In this document: positions 9,018-18,531 of the stretch, in pieces
How the letters are laid out: every line of letters starts with the position of its first letter
How positions within the stretch are numbered: position 1 is the stretch's first letter
NCBI GenBank assembly: GCA_020725885.1
Contig: DYEA01000007.1
Span: 124,001 to 188,000, forward strand
Direction of reading: 5' to 3'
Source of the DNA: Slackia sp.
GTDB taxonomy: Bacteria; Actinomycetota; Coriobacteriia; Anaerosomatales; Anaerosomataceae
DNA: 64,000 nt
Translations under genes and position numbers: made by a program
The notes under the pieces: generated by a model
What the model saw: only the letters and a program-made list of their open reading frames with translations
Databases searched by the model: none
What the model was told of the DNA's origin: nothing

Positions 9018-9605
9018 ATGCCGAACGAGCGCGTCCTGGTCGTCGAAGACACGGAGCTGCTCCGCCGCATCTACCACGACCGGCTGGCCCAAGAGGGGTA
9101 CTCGGTCTTGACCGCCTCCGACGGGCTTGAAGCCATCCAGCAGATGCGCGCCGCGCCGGTCGACCTCGTGCTGCTCGACCTGATCATGCCGAGGATGGGC
9201 GGCTTGGAAGTCCTCGAGACGATGAAGGCCGACCCGCGCCTTGCCGGCATCCCCGTGATCGTGCTGACGAACCTGGGCGAGGAGTCCTCGGTCGAGCGCG
9301 CCATCGAGCTCGGAGCGGCCGACTACCTGATCAAGAACCAGGCGAAACCGGCCGAGGTCGTCGAGAAGATCCGCCTCGTCCTGGAGCACCTCGGAGCATC
9401 GTGCGTGCAACAGAAGTCGTACAAGCTCCTGGTGCGGGACCGCCAGGCGGACGCCGACTGCTTCATCGCCGAGGCTCGCTTGCCGCGCCGCTTCTGGTGT
9501 CCGGCGTGCGAGGTCGAGCTCGTCATGGAGCTCATCCCGCAGCCGGACCGGGACGGGTGGTACGACGCGCACGTCATCTGCCCGATGTGCGCCCGGGAGT
9601 TCTAA
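9018..9605 (+). CDS. Response regulator with C-terminal zinc-ribbon-like domain
   Basis: Residues 1-122 form a receiver domain with the acidic pair Glu10/Asp11, phosphoacceptor Asp54 (LVLLDLIMPRMGG), Thr84 and Lys106. Instead of a DNA-binding output domain, the last 70 residues hold two CxxC pairs (CPAC at 161-164 and CPMC at 188-191), which look like a four-cysteine zinc ribbon. No sensor kinase is adjacent. The gene follows the sigma factor after 14 bp with ribosome binding site AGGAAAGGG, so the two are probably co-transcribed, and the regulator could act on the sigma factor or another protein. That link is inference. Confidence 0.8.
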   Translation: MPNERVLVVEDTELLRRIYHDRLAQEGYSVLTASDGLEAIQQMRAAPVDLVLLDLIMPRMGGLEVLETMKADPRLAGIPVIVLTNLGEESSVERAIELGAADYLIKNQAKPAEVVEKIRLVLEHLGASCVQQKSYKLLVRDRQADADCFIAEARLPRRFWCPACEVELVMELIPQPDRDGWYDAHVICPMCAREF

Positions 9606-9613
9606 GGCGCGCT

Positions 9614-9642
9614 TCCTCTCCGTCAGGACTTGTGGTAACCTG
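9614..9642 (+). promoter_or_regulatory. Putative extended -10 promoter of rpsB-tsf
   Basis: TTCCTC (9614-9619) and TAACCT (9637-9642) are spaced by 17 bp, with TGG directly before the -10 element. Transcription would start near 9649 and give a leader of about 100 nt before rpsB, a place where S2 commonly acts on its own mRNA. No clear hairpin terminator is seen in this leader. Confidence 0.42.
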
Positions 9643-9746
9643 TCCCGGCTTCAGACCACGCACGCCTGCCGATCGGTGCGGGGGGTGCCGCGCAGCGGTC
9701 CCGCTCTGAGATGACGCAGGCGGAGGAGACAACCGAGGAGGCAGCA

Positions 9747-10571
9747 ATGGCCAAGGTATCGATGCGCTCGCTCTTGGAGTCTGGGGTCCACTTCGGGCAC
9801 CAGACGCGCCGGTGGAACCCGAAGATGCGCCCGTACATCTTCACGGAGCGCAACGGGATCTACATCATCGACTTGAAGCGCACCCTGCTCGAGATCGACG
9901 CCACCTACCGTTTCGTCCGTGACTTGGCGGCCCGAGGCGGGACCGTCCTGTTCGTCGGCACGAAGAAGCAGGCCCAGGAGACGATCGCCGAGCACGCCCA
10001 GCGCTGCGGGATGCCGTACGTGAACTACCGCTGGCTCGGCGGGATGCTCACCAACTTCGCGACCATCCAGAAGCGCATCGCGCGTCTGAACGAGCTCGAG
10101 CGGATGGAAGAGGACGGCTCGATGGCGGCGCTGCCGAAGAAGGAGGCGCTGAAGCTGCGTGCCGAGCGCGAGAAGCTGGTGCGGAACCTGGGCGGGATCC
10201 GGGAGATGACCAGCCTTCCGGCCGCGGTCTACGTGGTCGACACCAAGCGAGAGGCCATCGCGGTCGCGGAAGCGCGCCGGCTCGGCATCCCGCTCATCGG
10301 TCTCATCGACACGAACGCGGACCCGGACGAGGTCGACTACGTCATCCCCGGCAACGACGACGCCATCCGCTCCATCGCACTGATCACGAGCGTGATCGCC
10401 GACGCCGTCATCGATGGCCGCGCCGCCGCCGGCATGGCGGTCGAGCCGACCGGATCGCCCGCTCTTGCAACTTCTGCTGAGATAGCCATGGCGGAGGAGG
10501 AGCCCGGCGAGCCCGAAGCCGACGAAGAGGCGGCCGTCGACGACGACGCCGAAGGCTTCGAGGAAGAGTGA
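9747..10571 (+). CDS. rpsB: 30S ribosomal protein S2
   Basis: S2 binds the 30S subunit body and is needed for S1 binding and initiation. The protein starts [27 protein letters not shown] and contains [53 protein letters not shown] and [21 protein letters not shown], all standard. The acidic tail after residue 235 is longer than the core fold needs. The ATG at 9747 has a GAGGAGG site 5 bp upstream, which is better than the in-frame ATG at 9711. Confidence 0.97.
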   Translation: MAKVSMRSLLESGVHFGHQTRRWNPKMRPYIFTERNGIYIIDLKRTLLEIDATYRFVRDLAARGGTVLFVGTKKQAQETIAEHAQRCGMPYVNYRWLGGMLTNFATIQKRIARLNELERMEEDGSMAALPKKEALKLRAEREKLVRNLGGIREMTSLPAAVYVVDTKREAIAVAEARRLGIPLIGLIDTNADPDEVDYVIPGNDDAIRSIALITSVIADAVIDGRAAAGMAVEPTGSPALATSAEIAMAEEEPGEPEADEEAAVDDDAEGFEEE

Positions 10572-10614
10572 CCGTAGGCCGCGAAGACCGCTGGAACGGA
10601 TCGAGGAGGATCCC

Positions 10615-11517
10615 ATGGAGATAACCGCACGCATGGTGCAAGAGCTCCGCGAGATGACGGGCGCCGGCATGATGGACTGCAAGAAGGCGCTCACGGAGGC
10701 GGGCGGCGACATGGACAAGGCCGTCGACATCCTCCGCACCAAGGGGCTCGCTGCGCTGCAGAAGAAAGCGGGCCGCGCCACCAACGAAGGCGTGGTCGCC
10801 GCCTACGTCAGCGACGACAAGCAGGTCGGCGTCCTCGTCGAGGTCAACTGCGAGACCGACTTCGTCGCGCGCAACGCCGACTTCCTGGCCTTCGTCAACG
10901 ACCTCGCCGCTCACATCGCGGCCGCCGCGCCGGCCGACGTCGAGACCTTGAAGTCCCAGACCTTCACCGGCCGCGAGCACACGGTCCAGGAAGTCCTCGG
11001 TGAGGCCGTCGGCAAGCTCGGCGAGAACATGAACGTCGCGCGCTTCACGCGCCGCCAGGTCGCTGGGGCAGGCGCCATCGCCAGCTACATCCACATGGGC
11101 GGCAAGATCGGCGTCCTCGTCGAAGCCTCCTTCGAGAAGCCGGAGACCGCGTCTGCGGACGCTCTTGCGACGCTGCTCAAGGACATCGCCATGCAGGTGG
11201 CAGCCGCGTCGCCGATCGCCGTCTCGCGCGAAGAGGTGCCTGCCGACGTCGTCGAGCACGAGCTCGCGATCTACCGGGCGCAAGCAGCCGAGTCCGGAAA
11301 GCCGGAGCAGATCCAGCAGAAGATCGCCGAGGGACGCCTGCAGAAGTTCTACAAGGAGGTCTGCCTCCTGGAGCAGGCCTTCGTGAAGGACCCGGACATC
11401 TCCGTCTCCGACCTCGTCGCTCGCGTCTCCAAGGAGCTCGGCGACGCGGTGCGCATCGTCGCCTTCGAGCGCTTCCAGCTCGGGGAGACGAGCGAGGCGC
11501 AGCCCGCAAGCTGCTGA
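10615..11517 (+). CDS. tsf: Elongation factor Ts
   Basis: EF-Ts recharges EF-Tu by swapping GDP for GTP. The N-terminal UBA-like domain (MVQELREMTGAGMMDCKKAL) is followed by the EF-Tu contact motif VNCETDFVARN and the two core subdomains (HIHMGG-type segment YIHMGGKIGVLVE). At 300 residues the length is ordinary. It follows rpsB by 43 bp with a GAGGAGG site, and a strong hairpin follows it, so rpsB-tsf is a closed unit. Confidence 0.97.
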   Translation: MEITARMVQELREMTGAGMMDCKKALTEAGGDMDKAVDILRTKGLAALQKKAGRATNEGVVAAYVSDDKQVGVLVEVNCETDFVARNADFLAFVNDLAAHIAAAAPADVETLKSQTFTGREHTVQEVLGEAVGKLGENMNVARFTRRQVAGAGAIASYIHMGGKIGVLVEASFEKPETASADALATLLKDIAMQVAAASPIAVSREEVPADVVEHELAIYRAQAAESGKPEQIQQKIAEGRLQKFYKEVCLLEQAFVKDPDISVSDLVARVSKELGDAVRIVAFERFQLGETSEAQPASC

Positions 11518-11531
11518 CGAGTCCTGCATGA

Positions 11532-12338
<807 letters not shown>

Positions 12339-12896
12339 ATGTCAGTCAAGGATCTGAACGAAGCCAAGGACCACATGCGCAAGGCCGTCGCGGCGCTTGC
12401 GCACGAGTTCGCCGGCGTGCGCACCGGCAGGGCCTCGGGAGCCATCCTCGAGAAGGTCACGGTCGAGTACTACGGCGTGCCCACGCCGCTCAACCAGATC
12501 GCGTCGGTGAGCGTGCCCGAGCCGCAGATGCTCGTCATCACGCCGTACGACCGCAGCGCCATCAACGCGATCGAGAAGGCGATCCTCGCCTCGGATCTCG
12601 GGTTGACGCCGTCCAACGACGGGCAGGTCATCCGGCTCCCGTTCCCGCCGCTCACGGAAGAGCGCAGGCGGGAGCTCGTCAAGCTGTGCCGGCACTACGC
12701 CGAGGAGGCCCGCGTCGCGGTCAGGAACATCCGCCGGGACATCAACGACCGGCTCAAGCGCCAGGAGAAGGACGGCGAGATCTCCCAAGACGAGCTGCGG
12801 CGCCTCGAAGCGGAGGTCCAGAAGGAGACCGACGCCCACATCAAGGAGATCGACGAGCTTCTGAAGCGCAAAGAGCAGGAGATCATGGAGGTCTGA
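12339..12896 (+). CDS. frr: Ribosome recycling factor
   Basis: RRF, with EF-G, splits the post-termination ribosome. The 185-residue protein has the three-helix bundle signatures VRTGRASGAILEKVTVEYYG, TPLNQIASVSVPE, PYDRSAINAIEKAI and LPPLTEERR-type segment LPFPPLTEERRRELVKL, with the usual charged C-terminal helix. It starts at the base right after the pyrH stop. Confidence 0.98.
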   Translation: MSVKDLNEAKDHMRKAVAALAHEFAGVRTGRASGAILEKVTVEYYGVPTPLNQIASVSVPEPQMLVITPYDRSAINAIEKAILASDLGLTPSNDGQVIRLPFPPLTEERRRELVKLCRHYAEEARVAVRNIRRDINDRLKRQEKDGEISQDELRRLEAEVQKETDAHIKEIDELLKRKEQEIMEV

Positions 12897-12900
12897 CGGC

Positions 12901-13674
12901 GTGCCCGACCGTGCCGCCATCGAAGCATTCTTCTCAGCAAAGCGCGACCGCGAGCTGCTGGGCGAGCTCGAGCTCGACCGCATCCCGCGCCACGTGGCGA
13001 TCATCATGGACGGCAACGGCCGGTGGGCGACCAAGCGCGGCTTGCCGCGCGCCGCTGGCCACAGGGCAGGCGTCAAAGCCATCCGCGAGACCATCCTGGC
13101 CGCCCTGGAGCTCGGCATCGAGGTCCTGACCGTCTACTCCTTCTCGAGCGAGAACTGGCGACGGCCGCGCAGCGAAGTCGAACACCTGATGGACCTGTTC
13201 GTCGAGGTCCTGGAGCAGGAGCTGCGTACGCTGCAAGACCTCGGCGTCCGAGTCGTGGTGATCGGCAGGCGGGAAGGGCTGCCGCCTCTCACGGCGCAGG
13301 CATTCGAGCGCGCCGAGCGCGACACTGCGGACAACCAGCGCCTGACGTACGTCGTCGCACTGAACTACGGCGGACGGCAGGAGCTCGTCGACGCCGCCCG
13401 CTCGATAGCGGCGGACGCAGCCGCGGGCAGGCTCGATCCCGCCTCGATCGACGAGGACGCCGTCCGCTCACGGCTGTACGCTCCCGATCTCCCTGATCCC
13501 GACTTGCTCATCCGGACCAGCGGAGAGCTGCGCATCTCGAACTTCCTGCTGTGGCAGATCGCGTACAGCGAGCTGTGGGTGACGGCGACGCTGTGGCCGG
13601 ACTTCGACCGCCATCACCTGCTGAAGGCAGTCGTCGACTACCAGCACCGGCGCCGACGGTTCGGGGGGCTCTAG
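12901..13674 (+). CDS. uppS: Isoprenyl (undecaprenyl) diphosphate synthase
   Basis: UppS condenses isopentenyl units onto farnesyl diphosphate in cis to make the lipid carrier for cell-wall synthesis. The motifs HVAIIMDGNGRWATKRG (catalytic Asp), YSFSSENWRRP, and LIRTSGELRISNFLLWQIAYSE are intact in a 257-residue protein. It starts with GTG 4 bp after frr. An N-terminal extension of about 38 residues precedes the core. uppP, which recycles the same carrier, lies at 36977. Confidence 0.95.
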   Translation: MPDRAAIEAFFSAKRDRELLGELELDRIPRHVAIIMDGNGRWATKRGLPRAAGHRAGVKAIRETILAALELGIEVLTVYSFSSENWRRPRSEVEHLMDLFVEVLEQELRTLQDLGVRVVVIGRREGLPPLTAQAFERAERDTADNQRLTYVVALNYGGRQELVDAARSIAADAAAGRLDPASIDEDAVRSRLYAPDLPDPDLLIRTSGELRISNFLLWQIAYSELWVTATLWPDFDRHHLLKAVVDYQHRRRRFGGL

Positions 13675-13675
13675 C

Positions 13676-14494
13676 GTGGCCGGACGGCGCCCGCTCACCG
13701 ACTTCTGGGTCAGGACCGCGTCCGCGCTCGCGATCGGCGCGGCCTTCTTCGCCGCAATCTTCCTCGGCGGCCCGTACGGCATCGCCGCCCTCGTCGCCGC
13801 GATCGGCTCGCTCGCCGCGTCGGAGCTGTTCGCGATACTCCGCACCGAGCACCGTCTTCCGAACGAGGTGTTCGGCGTCGCCGCCGTCGTCGTCATGCCC
13901 TTCGCTGCAGCCGCCAAAGGGCTCGCAGGCCTCGGCGCGGCGTTCGGAGCGCTCATCATCGCGTCGTTGGCCTGGCATCTGGCGTTCCGCCAGGTCCGGG
14001 CCTCGGACACCGCGGCGACGGTGTTCGGCGCAGCGTACGTCGGCTTCCTCCTGTCGCACCTCGTCTTGATCAGGCAGCTGGACGCGGGCACCGAGCTCGT
14101 GCTCGCCACCGTGGTCAGCGTCTGGGCGAACGACAGCTTCGCGTACCTGGTCGGCTCGACCATCGGCCGCCACAAGATGGCGCCGGTGATCTCGCCCGCC
14201 AAGTCCTGGGAGGGCTTCGCCGCCGGAACGCTGTTCACGACCGCTGTCTGGGTCTTCACCGGCCTGGTGGCCGACGTGGGGCTCCGGCCCGTCGCGACCG
14301 TCGGCGTCGGGCTCGCCGCCTCGATCGCCGCGGTGCTCGGCGACCTGGCGGAATCGAGGCTCAAGCGCGAAGCGCAGGTTAAAGACTCCGGACGGCTGCT
14401 CCCCGGGCACGGCGGGTTCCTTGACCGCTTCGACAGCATGATCGTCGTTGCGGCCGTCGTGTACTACACGCTGCTCGCGGCAGGTGCGCGATGA
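13676..14494 (+). CDS. cdsA: Phosphatidate cytidylyltransferase (CDP-diacylglycerol synthase)
   Basis: CdsA makes CDP-diacylglycerol from phosphatidate and CTP in the inner membrane; pgsA (42633) uses this product. The 272-residue protein consists mostly of membrane helices and ends with the family signature region: DLAESRLKREAQVKDSG, then GHGGFLDRFDSM. Upstream, ANDSFAYLVGSTIGRHK and SPAKSWEGF are also typical. The GTG start lies one base after the uppS stop, and its end overlaps dxr by 4 bp. Confidence 0.95.
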   Translation: MAGRRPLTDFWVRTASALAIGAAFFAAIFLGGPYGIAALVAAIGSLAASELFAILRTEHRLPNEVFGVAAVVVMPFAAAAKGLAGLGAAFGALIIASLAWHLAFRQVRASDTAATVFGAAYVGFLLSHLVLIRQLDAGTELVLATVVSVWANDSFAYLVGSTIGRHKMAPVISPAKSWEGFAAGTLFTTAVWVFTGLVADVGLRPVATVGVGLAASIAAVLGDLAESRLKREAQVKDSGRLLPGHGGFLDRFDSMIVVAAVVYYTLLAAGAR

Positions 14495-15627
14495 TCCGCA
14501 TCGCTGTCCTCGGCTCGACCGGCTCGATCGGCCGCCAGACCCTCGAGGTCGCGTCCCGCTTCCCGGACCGGGTCAAGATCGTCGCGCTGGCCGCAAACCG
14601 CAGCGCCGACGTCCTTGCTGCACAAACGGCAGCGACTGGCGTCACACGCGTCGCAGTCGCCGACGAAGCCGCCGCGGACCGCTTCCGGAGCCTCGTCGCT
14701 GGCGTCGAGCCGGCTGTGGGTCCGCAAGCCGTCGCCGACCTGGCTGCGCTCGAGGACGCGGACGTCGTCGTCAATGCGCTCGTCGGGGCAGCAGGGCTTC
14801 GCGCTACCGTCAACGCCTTGAAAGCCGGCAAACGCTTGGCGCTCGCGAACAAGGAGTCGCTCGTCGTCGGTGGCGACCTCATCGTGCCGCTCGTGAAGAG
14901 CCATGACGCGCTCCTGCCTGTCGACAGCGAGCACTCGGCTATCTTCCAGTGCCTCGAGGGAGAGCGGCGCGACCGCATCGCGCGCATCTGGTTGACGGCG
15001 TCAGGCGGCCCGTTCCGGGGGATGCGGCGCTCGGATCTCGACCGGGTCACCGTCGAACAGGCGCTCGCGCACCCGCGCTGGTCGATGGGGCCGAAGATCA
15101 CCGTCGACTCGGCGACGCTCATGAACAAGGGGCTCGAGGCGATCGAGGCGCACCACCTCTTCGGGGTCCCGTACCACGCTATCCAGGTCGTCATCCATCC
15201 TCAGTCGTGCGTGCACTCCATGGTCGAGTTCGTCGACGGCAGCGTGAAGGCCCACCTCGGCGCCACCGACATGCGCATCCCGATCCAATACGCGCTGAGC
15301 TATCCCGACCGATGGGACGCGCCGGTGGCCCCGGTGGATTTCGCAGCGCTCGGCCGGCTCGACTTCGAGGAGCCCGACCACGAGACATTCCCATGCCTGG
15401 GCCTTGCCCTCGAGGCAGGGAAGGCCGGGGGCACCATGCCGGCTGTGATGAACGCTGCGAACGAAGTGGCTGTGGCGAGGTTCTTGGACGGGCGCATCGG
15501 GTTCAACGACATCGCACGCGTCGTCGAAAGCGTGATGTCGCGCCACCGCGCCGCACCCGTCTGCTCACTGAAGCAGATCGAGGAGGTCGACGCGTGGGCT
15601 CGGCGGGAAGCCGAGGGTATCCTCTGA
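14491..15627 (+). CDS. dxr: 1-deoxy-D-xylulose 5-phosphate reductoisomerase
   Basis: Dxr catalyses the second step of the MEP isoprenoid pathway, turning DXP to MEP with NADPH. The N-terminal NADPH site is GSTGSIGRQTLEV. The metal and substrate region includes LPVDSEHSAIFQCLEG, LTASGGPFRG, HPRWSMGPKITVDSATLMNKGLE and the flexible loop with the conserved Met-rich and His residues (VVIHPQSCVHSMVEFVDGS). At 378 residues it is of normal size. It is coupled to cdsA and followed by rseP and ispG, another MEP gene. Confidence 0.97.
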   Translation: MIRIAVLGSTGSIGRQTLEVASRFPDRVKIVALAANRSADVLAAQTAATGVTRVAVADEAAADRFRSLVAGVEPAVGPQAVADLAALEDADVVVNALVGAAGLRATVNALKAGKRLALANKESLVVGGDLIVPLVKSHDALLPVDSEHSAIFQCLEGERRDRIARIWLTASGGPFRGMRRSDLDRVTVEQALAHPRWSMGPKITVDSATLMNKGLEAIEAHHLFGVPYHAIQVVIHPQSCVHSMVEFVDGSVKAHLGATDMRIPIQYALSYPDRWDAPVAPVDFAALGRLDFEEPDHETFPCLGLALEAGKAGGTMPAVMNAANEVAVARFLDGRIGFNDIARVVESVMSRHRAAPVCSLKQIEEVDAWARREAEGIL

Positions 15628-15690
15628 ACGCAGGCCGCTGGCACTCCGCTTGCTCGTGATGAGCGCGAGATCCCGGTCGAAAGGATGACG

Positions 15691-16938
15691 ATGGCTCTGT
15701 CTGGTCTCGACGCCGTGTTCTGGGGCGTCGTCACGTTCTCGATACTGGTGGTGCTCCACGAGGGAGGGCACTTCCTCGTCGCCCGGCTGTTCGGCGTCAC
15801 CGTGCACGAGTTCATGATCGGGCTTCCAGGCCCGGCTTTGCGGCTCCGCGGCAAGAAGACGACGTACGGCGTCACCGCGATCCCGTTCGGGGGGTACGTC
15901 CGTATCGCCGGCATGGAGCCGGGCGAGGAGGACCCGCTGCTCGCCGGGGCGCTCGGCGTCATCGCGTCTCGCGGGTCGGCCACTGTCGGAGAGCTCGCCC
16001 GGGCGCTCGGCGTGGATCAGGAACGCGCGTCGGCGATTGCGACGGTCCTCGAAGACTGGGGAGCCGTCCTTCGCGACGAAACGCACACGCTTACGCTCGC
16101 GCCCGGCCTCGACCCGAGCACGCCGGCCGACGAGATGCTCGCAGCCGTCCGCGCGAAGACGTACCGCGGCCTGTCCACGCCCAAGCGCATCGCCGTGCTG
16201 TCGGCCGGAGTGGTCGCGAACATCCTGGCGGCCGTGCTCGTGTTCACCGTCGTGCTCTCGGCGTTCGGCACCTATGAGCCGAGCAGGACGCTCGAAGACG
16301 TCCAGCCGGGATCCCCGGCGGCCGCAGCCGGCCTGCGCGCCGGGGACACGCTCGTCGCGATCGACGGCCGGCGCATCGCTTCTTGGGAGGAGTTCCAGCG
16401 CGCCGTGGCGGCGTCCAAGCCCGGCGACCGGCTGCTGCTGGAGGTCGAGCGTGGCCAGTCCACCCTGGCTGTCCCCGTCGTGCTCGGCGAACGCGACGGC
16501 CACGGCTACGTCGGCGTCCGCGTGTCGCTCGAGAAAGTGGACTACACGGTCGGCGAGGCGCTCACGCAGAGCTTCGTGTGGACGGGCATGGTCTTCCAGG
16601 CGATCGTCGGGTTCTTCCGGCCAGACACCTTCCCGCAGTCCGTCGAGAACGCTCGAAGCGTCGTGGGCATCAGCGTCATGGCTGCCGACGCCGCCAAAGC
16701 GGGGCCCCTCGACTACGCCTGGCTCGTGGCACTGCTTTCGTTGTCGCTCGGCGCGATGAACCTTATGCCTATACCTCCGTTGGACGGAGGCAAGATCGCG
16801 TTCGAAATGCTCCAGCGCATCACAGGAAAGCCGTTCGGGAGGCGCTTGACGACCGCGGTCACGGTGTTCGGCGCCGTGCTGCTGTTCTCGCTCATCGGGT
16901 ACCTCGTGTACGCTGACATCGTGCGGTTGGCGGGGTAG
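15691..16938 (+). CDS. rseP: RseP/site-2-type intramembrane metalloprotease with inserted winged-helix-like domain
   Basis: Site-2 proteases cut membrane-spanning substrates such as anti-sigma factors. The first helix holds the zinc site HEGGH (23-27), a PDZ domain spans about 198-280, and the third zinc ligand is in MNLMPIPPLDGGK (Asp365). Membrane helices also occur near 168-190, 338-362 and 387-412. Between GYVRIAGM and the second helix, where relatives have a short loop, there are about 65 extra residues (84-150) that read like a winged helix: ATVGELARALGVDQERASAI, then LEDWGAVLRDE and a TLTL strand. The ATG at 15691 was chosen over 15685 because AAAGG lies 6 bp before it. Position between dxr and ispG is the usual one. 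Confidence 0.92.
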   Translation: MALSGLDAVFWGVVTFSILVVLHEGGHFLVARLFGVTVHEFMIGLPGPALRLRGKKTTYGVTAIPFGGYVRIAGMEPGEEDPLLAGALGVIASRGSATVGELARALGVDQERASAIATVLEDWGAVLRDETHTLTLAPGLDPSTPADEMLAAVRAKTYRGLSTPKRIAVLSAGVVANILAAVLVFTVVLSAFGTYEPSRTLEDVQPGSPAAAAGLRAGDTLVAIDGRRIASWEEFQRAVAASKPGDRLLLEVERGQSTLAVPVVLGERDGHGYVGVRVSLEKVDYTVGEALTQSFVWTGMVFQAIVGFFRPDTFPQSVENARSVVGISVMAADAAKAGPLDYAWLVALLSLSLGAMNLMPIPPLDGGKIAFEMLQRITGKPFGRRLTTAVTVFGAVLLFSLIGYLVYADIVRLAG

Positions 16939-16946
16939 GAGGGGCC

Positions 16947-18020
16947 GTGGAGCGCCGAATGAGCCGGCGTGTGATGGTGGGCGACGTCCCCATCGGCGGC
17001 GGCGCGCCCGTCGTCGTGCAGTCGATGACCAACACCGACACGCGGGACCTGGAGTCGACGCTCGCGCAGATCTCCCGCCTCGCCGAAGCCGGCTGCGAGC
17101 TCGTCCGCGTGGCGATACCGCACGCCGACGCCCTCGACGGGTTCGCCGCCGTCTGCGAGTCGTCGCCGCTCCCAGTCATCGCGGACGTGCACTTCGACTA
17201 TCGCCTCGCGATAGAGGCCATCGCCCGGGGTGCGGCGAAAGTCCGGATCAACCCGGGCAACATCGGCTCGCTCGACCGCGTCGACGCCGTCGTCGATGCG
17301 GCCGGGGCAGCAGGCGTCCCAATCCGCATCGGGGTGAACGCCGGATCGCTGGCTCCTGAGCACCGGGACCTCGACTGGCCGCTGGAAGACAAGCTGGTCG
17401 CGAGCGCCGTGCGCTTCTGCGAGCACGTTGCGGGCCGAGGCTTCGAAGACATCGTCGTGTCGGCGAAAGCGTCGTCCGTGCCTGCCACCGTGCGCGCGTA
17501 CCGCCGTCTCGCGGACGAGATCCCGTACCCGCTGCACCTCGGCGTGACCGAAGCCGGGACGGCGTTCTCGGGCACCGTCAAGTCCGCCGTCGGCATCGGC
17601 GTCCTGCTCGAGGAGGGCATCGGGGACACGATCAGGGTCTCGCTGACCGCAGACCCGGTCGAGGAGGTCGCGGTGGCGTGGGAGATCCTCGCCGCCCTCG
17701 ACCTGCGGCGCCGCTCGCCTGAGCTCATCTCGTGCCCCACGTGCGGCCGGTGCGAGGTCGACCTCGTCGGCATCGCCACGGAGGTCGAGCGCAGGCTGCG
17801 CTCTCTCGACGTGCCGCTCAAGGTCGCCGTCATGGGCTGCGCCGTCAACGGCCCAGGAGAGGCGCGCGAGGCGGACGTCGGCGTGGCGGCCGGACGGGGC
17901 GTCGGGCTCGTCTTCCGGCGCGGCGAACCGGTGCGCAAGGTCCCGGAAGACCGCATCGTGGACGCGCTGTTCGAGGAGATCGACGCCCTCGCACGGGAGT
18001 CGCGCACCGAGCGCGCGTAG
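16947..18020 (+). CDS. ispG: 4-hydroxy-3-methylbut-2-enyl diphosphate synthase (IspG)
   Basis: IspG carries out the penultimate step of the MEP pathway, a reductive ring opening using a [4Fe-4S] cluster and an electron donor such as flavodoxin or ferredoxin. The TIM-barrel part starts near PVVVQSMTNTDT; the C-terminal cluster domain has SCPTCGRCEVD (Cys263, Cys266) and GCAVNGPGEA (Cys298, Glu305). The 357-residue length is normal for the bacterial two-domain type. The GTG start is preceded by TAGGAGGGG. It lies 8 bp after rseP. Confidence 0.96.
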   Translation: MERRMSRRVMVGDVPIGGGAPVVVQSMTNTDTRDLESTLAQISRLAEAGCELVRVAIPHADALDGFAAVCESSPLPVIADVHFDYRLAIEAIARGAAKVRINPGNIGSLDRVDAVVDAAGAAGVPIRIGVNAGSLAPEHRDLDWPLEDKLVASAVRFCEHVAGRGFEDIVVSAKASSVPATVRAYRRLADEIPYPLHLGVTEAGTAFSGTVKSAVGIGVLLEEGIGDTIRVSLTADPVEEVAVAWEILAALDLRRRSPELISCPTCGRCEVDLVGIATEVERRLRSLDVPLKVAVMGCAVNGPGEAREADVGVAAGRGVGLVFRRGEPVRKVPEDRIVDALFEEIDALARESRTERA

Positions 18021-18023
18021 CGT

Positions 18024-18053
18024 CTGGCAGCGGCCTCCCTCCGCTGGTATCCT
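18024..18053 (+). promoter_or_regulatory. Possible extended -10 promoter before the Rossmann protein and proS
   Basis: CTGGCA (18024-18029) and TATCCT (18048-18053), spacer 18 bp, with TGG directly before the -10. A transcript from here would start about 25 bp before the start codon of the small Rossmann protein. Confidence 0.38.
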
Positions 18054-18084
18054 GCACCCAACGCAAGCGGACCAGGGAGGAGCC

Positions 18085-18492
18085 ATGTCCGAGGACAAGA
18101 TCCGCGTCGCCGTCGTCGGCGCAGGGCGTACCGGCGCCCCGCTCATCGAGGCCTTCCTCAAGCTTCCATACGTCGAGGTCGTCGGAATCGCGGACAAGAA
18201 CCCAGACTGCCTCGGGGCGCGCATCGCCCGGGAACGTGGGATCTTCTTCACCGAGTACCCTGACGTGCTCACGGCGAAGGGCTCGGAGATCGACGTCATC
18301 ATCGAGGTCACCGGCGACCCGTCGGTCAAGCCTGCGCTCAAGCGGGCCTTCGCGCTGCAGGGCAACACCACGACCATCATCGTCCACGACCTGGTCGCGC
18401 GCCTCATCCTGAGCCTTGCGACCGACGCGGACCACCTCGTGGAGACCTATCACCCCCACGACAAAGGCATCGGGCCCGTCGCGCAGGACTGA
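18085..18492 (+). CDS. Small NAD(P)-binding Rossmann protein of unknown function
   Basis: The 135-residue protein consists of a dinucleotide-binding Rossmann domain alone. It begins RVAVVGAGRTGAPLIEAF, has an acidic end of strand 2 (GIADKN), then a second half with DVIIEVTGDPSVKPALKRA. The pattern recalls the NAD-binding domain of homoserine dehydrogenases or Gfo/Idh/MocA oxidoreductases, but no catalytic domain follows. It has a good site (GGGAGGAG) before its ATG, its own possible promoter and normal codon use, so it looks intact rather than a gene remnant. It precedes proS by 39 bp. A sensor or regulatory subunit is possible; I cannot assign a substrate. Confidence 0.8.
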   Translation: MSEDKIRVAVVGAGRTGAPLIEAFLKLPYVEVVGIADKNPDCLGARIARERGIFFTEYPDVLTAKGSEIDVIIEVTGDPSVKPALKRAFALQGNTTTIIVHDLVARLILSLATDADHLVETYHPHDKGIGPVAQD

Positions 18493-18531
18493 CCACCGCT
18501 CCACGTCGCCTCGAAATCTGAAGGAGACCGC

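Noticed and set aside
18085-18492. Truncated homoserine dehydrogenase pseudogene
   Set aside because: The gene has a clean start, a good ribosome site and a natural end, with no remnant of a catalytic domain in the 39 bp before proS.
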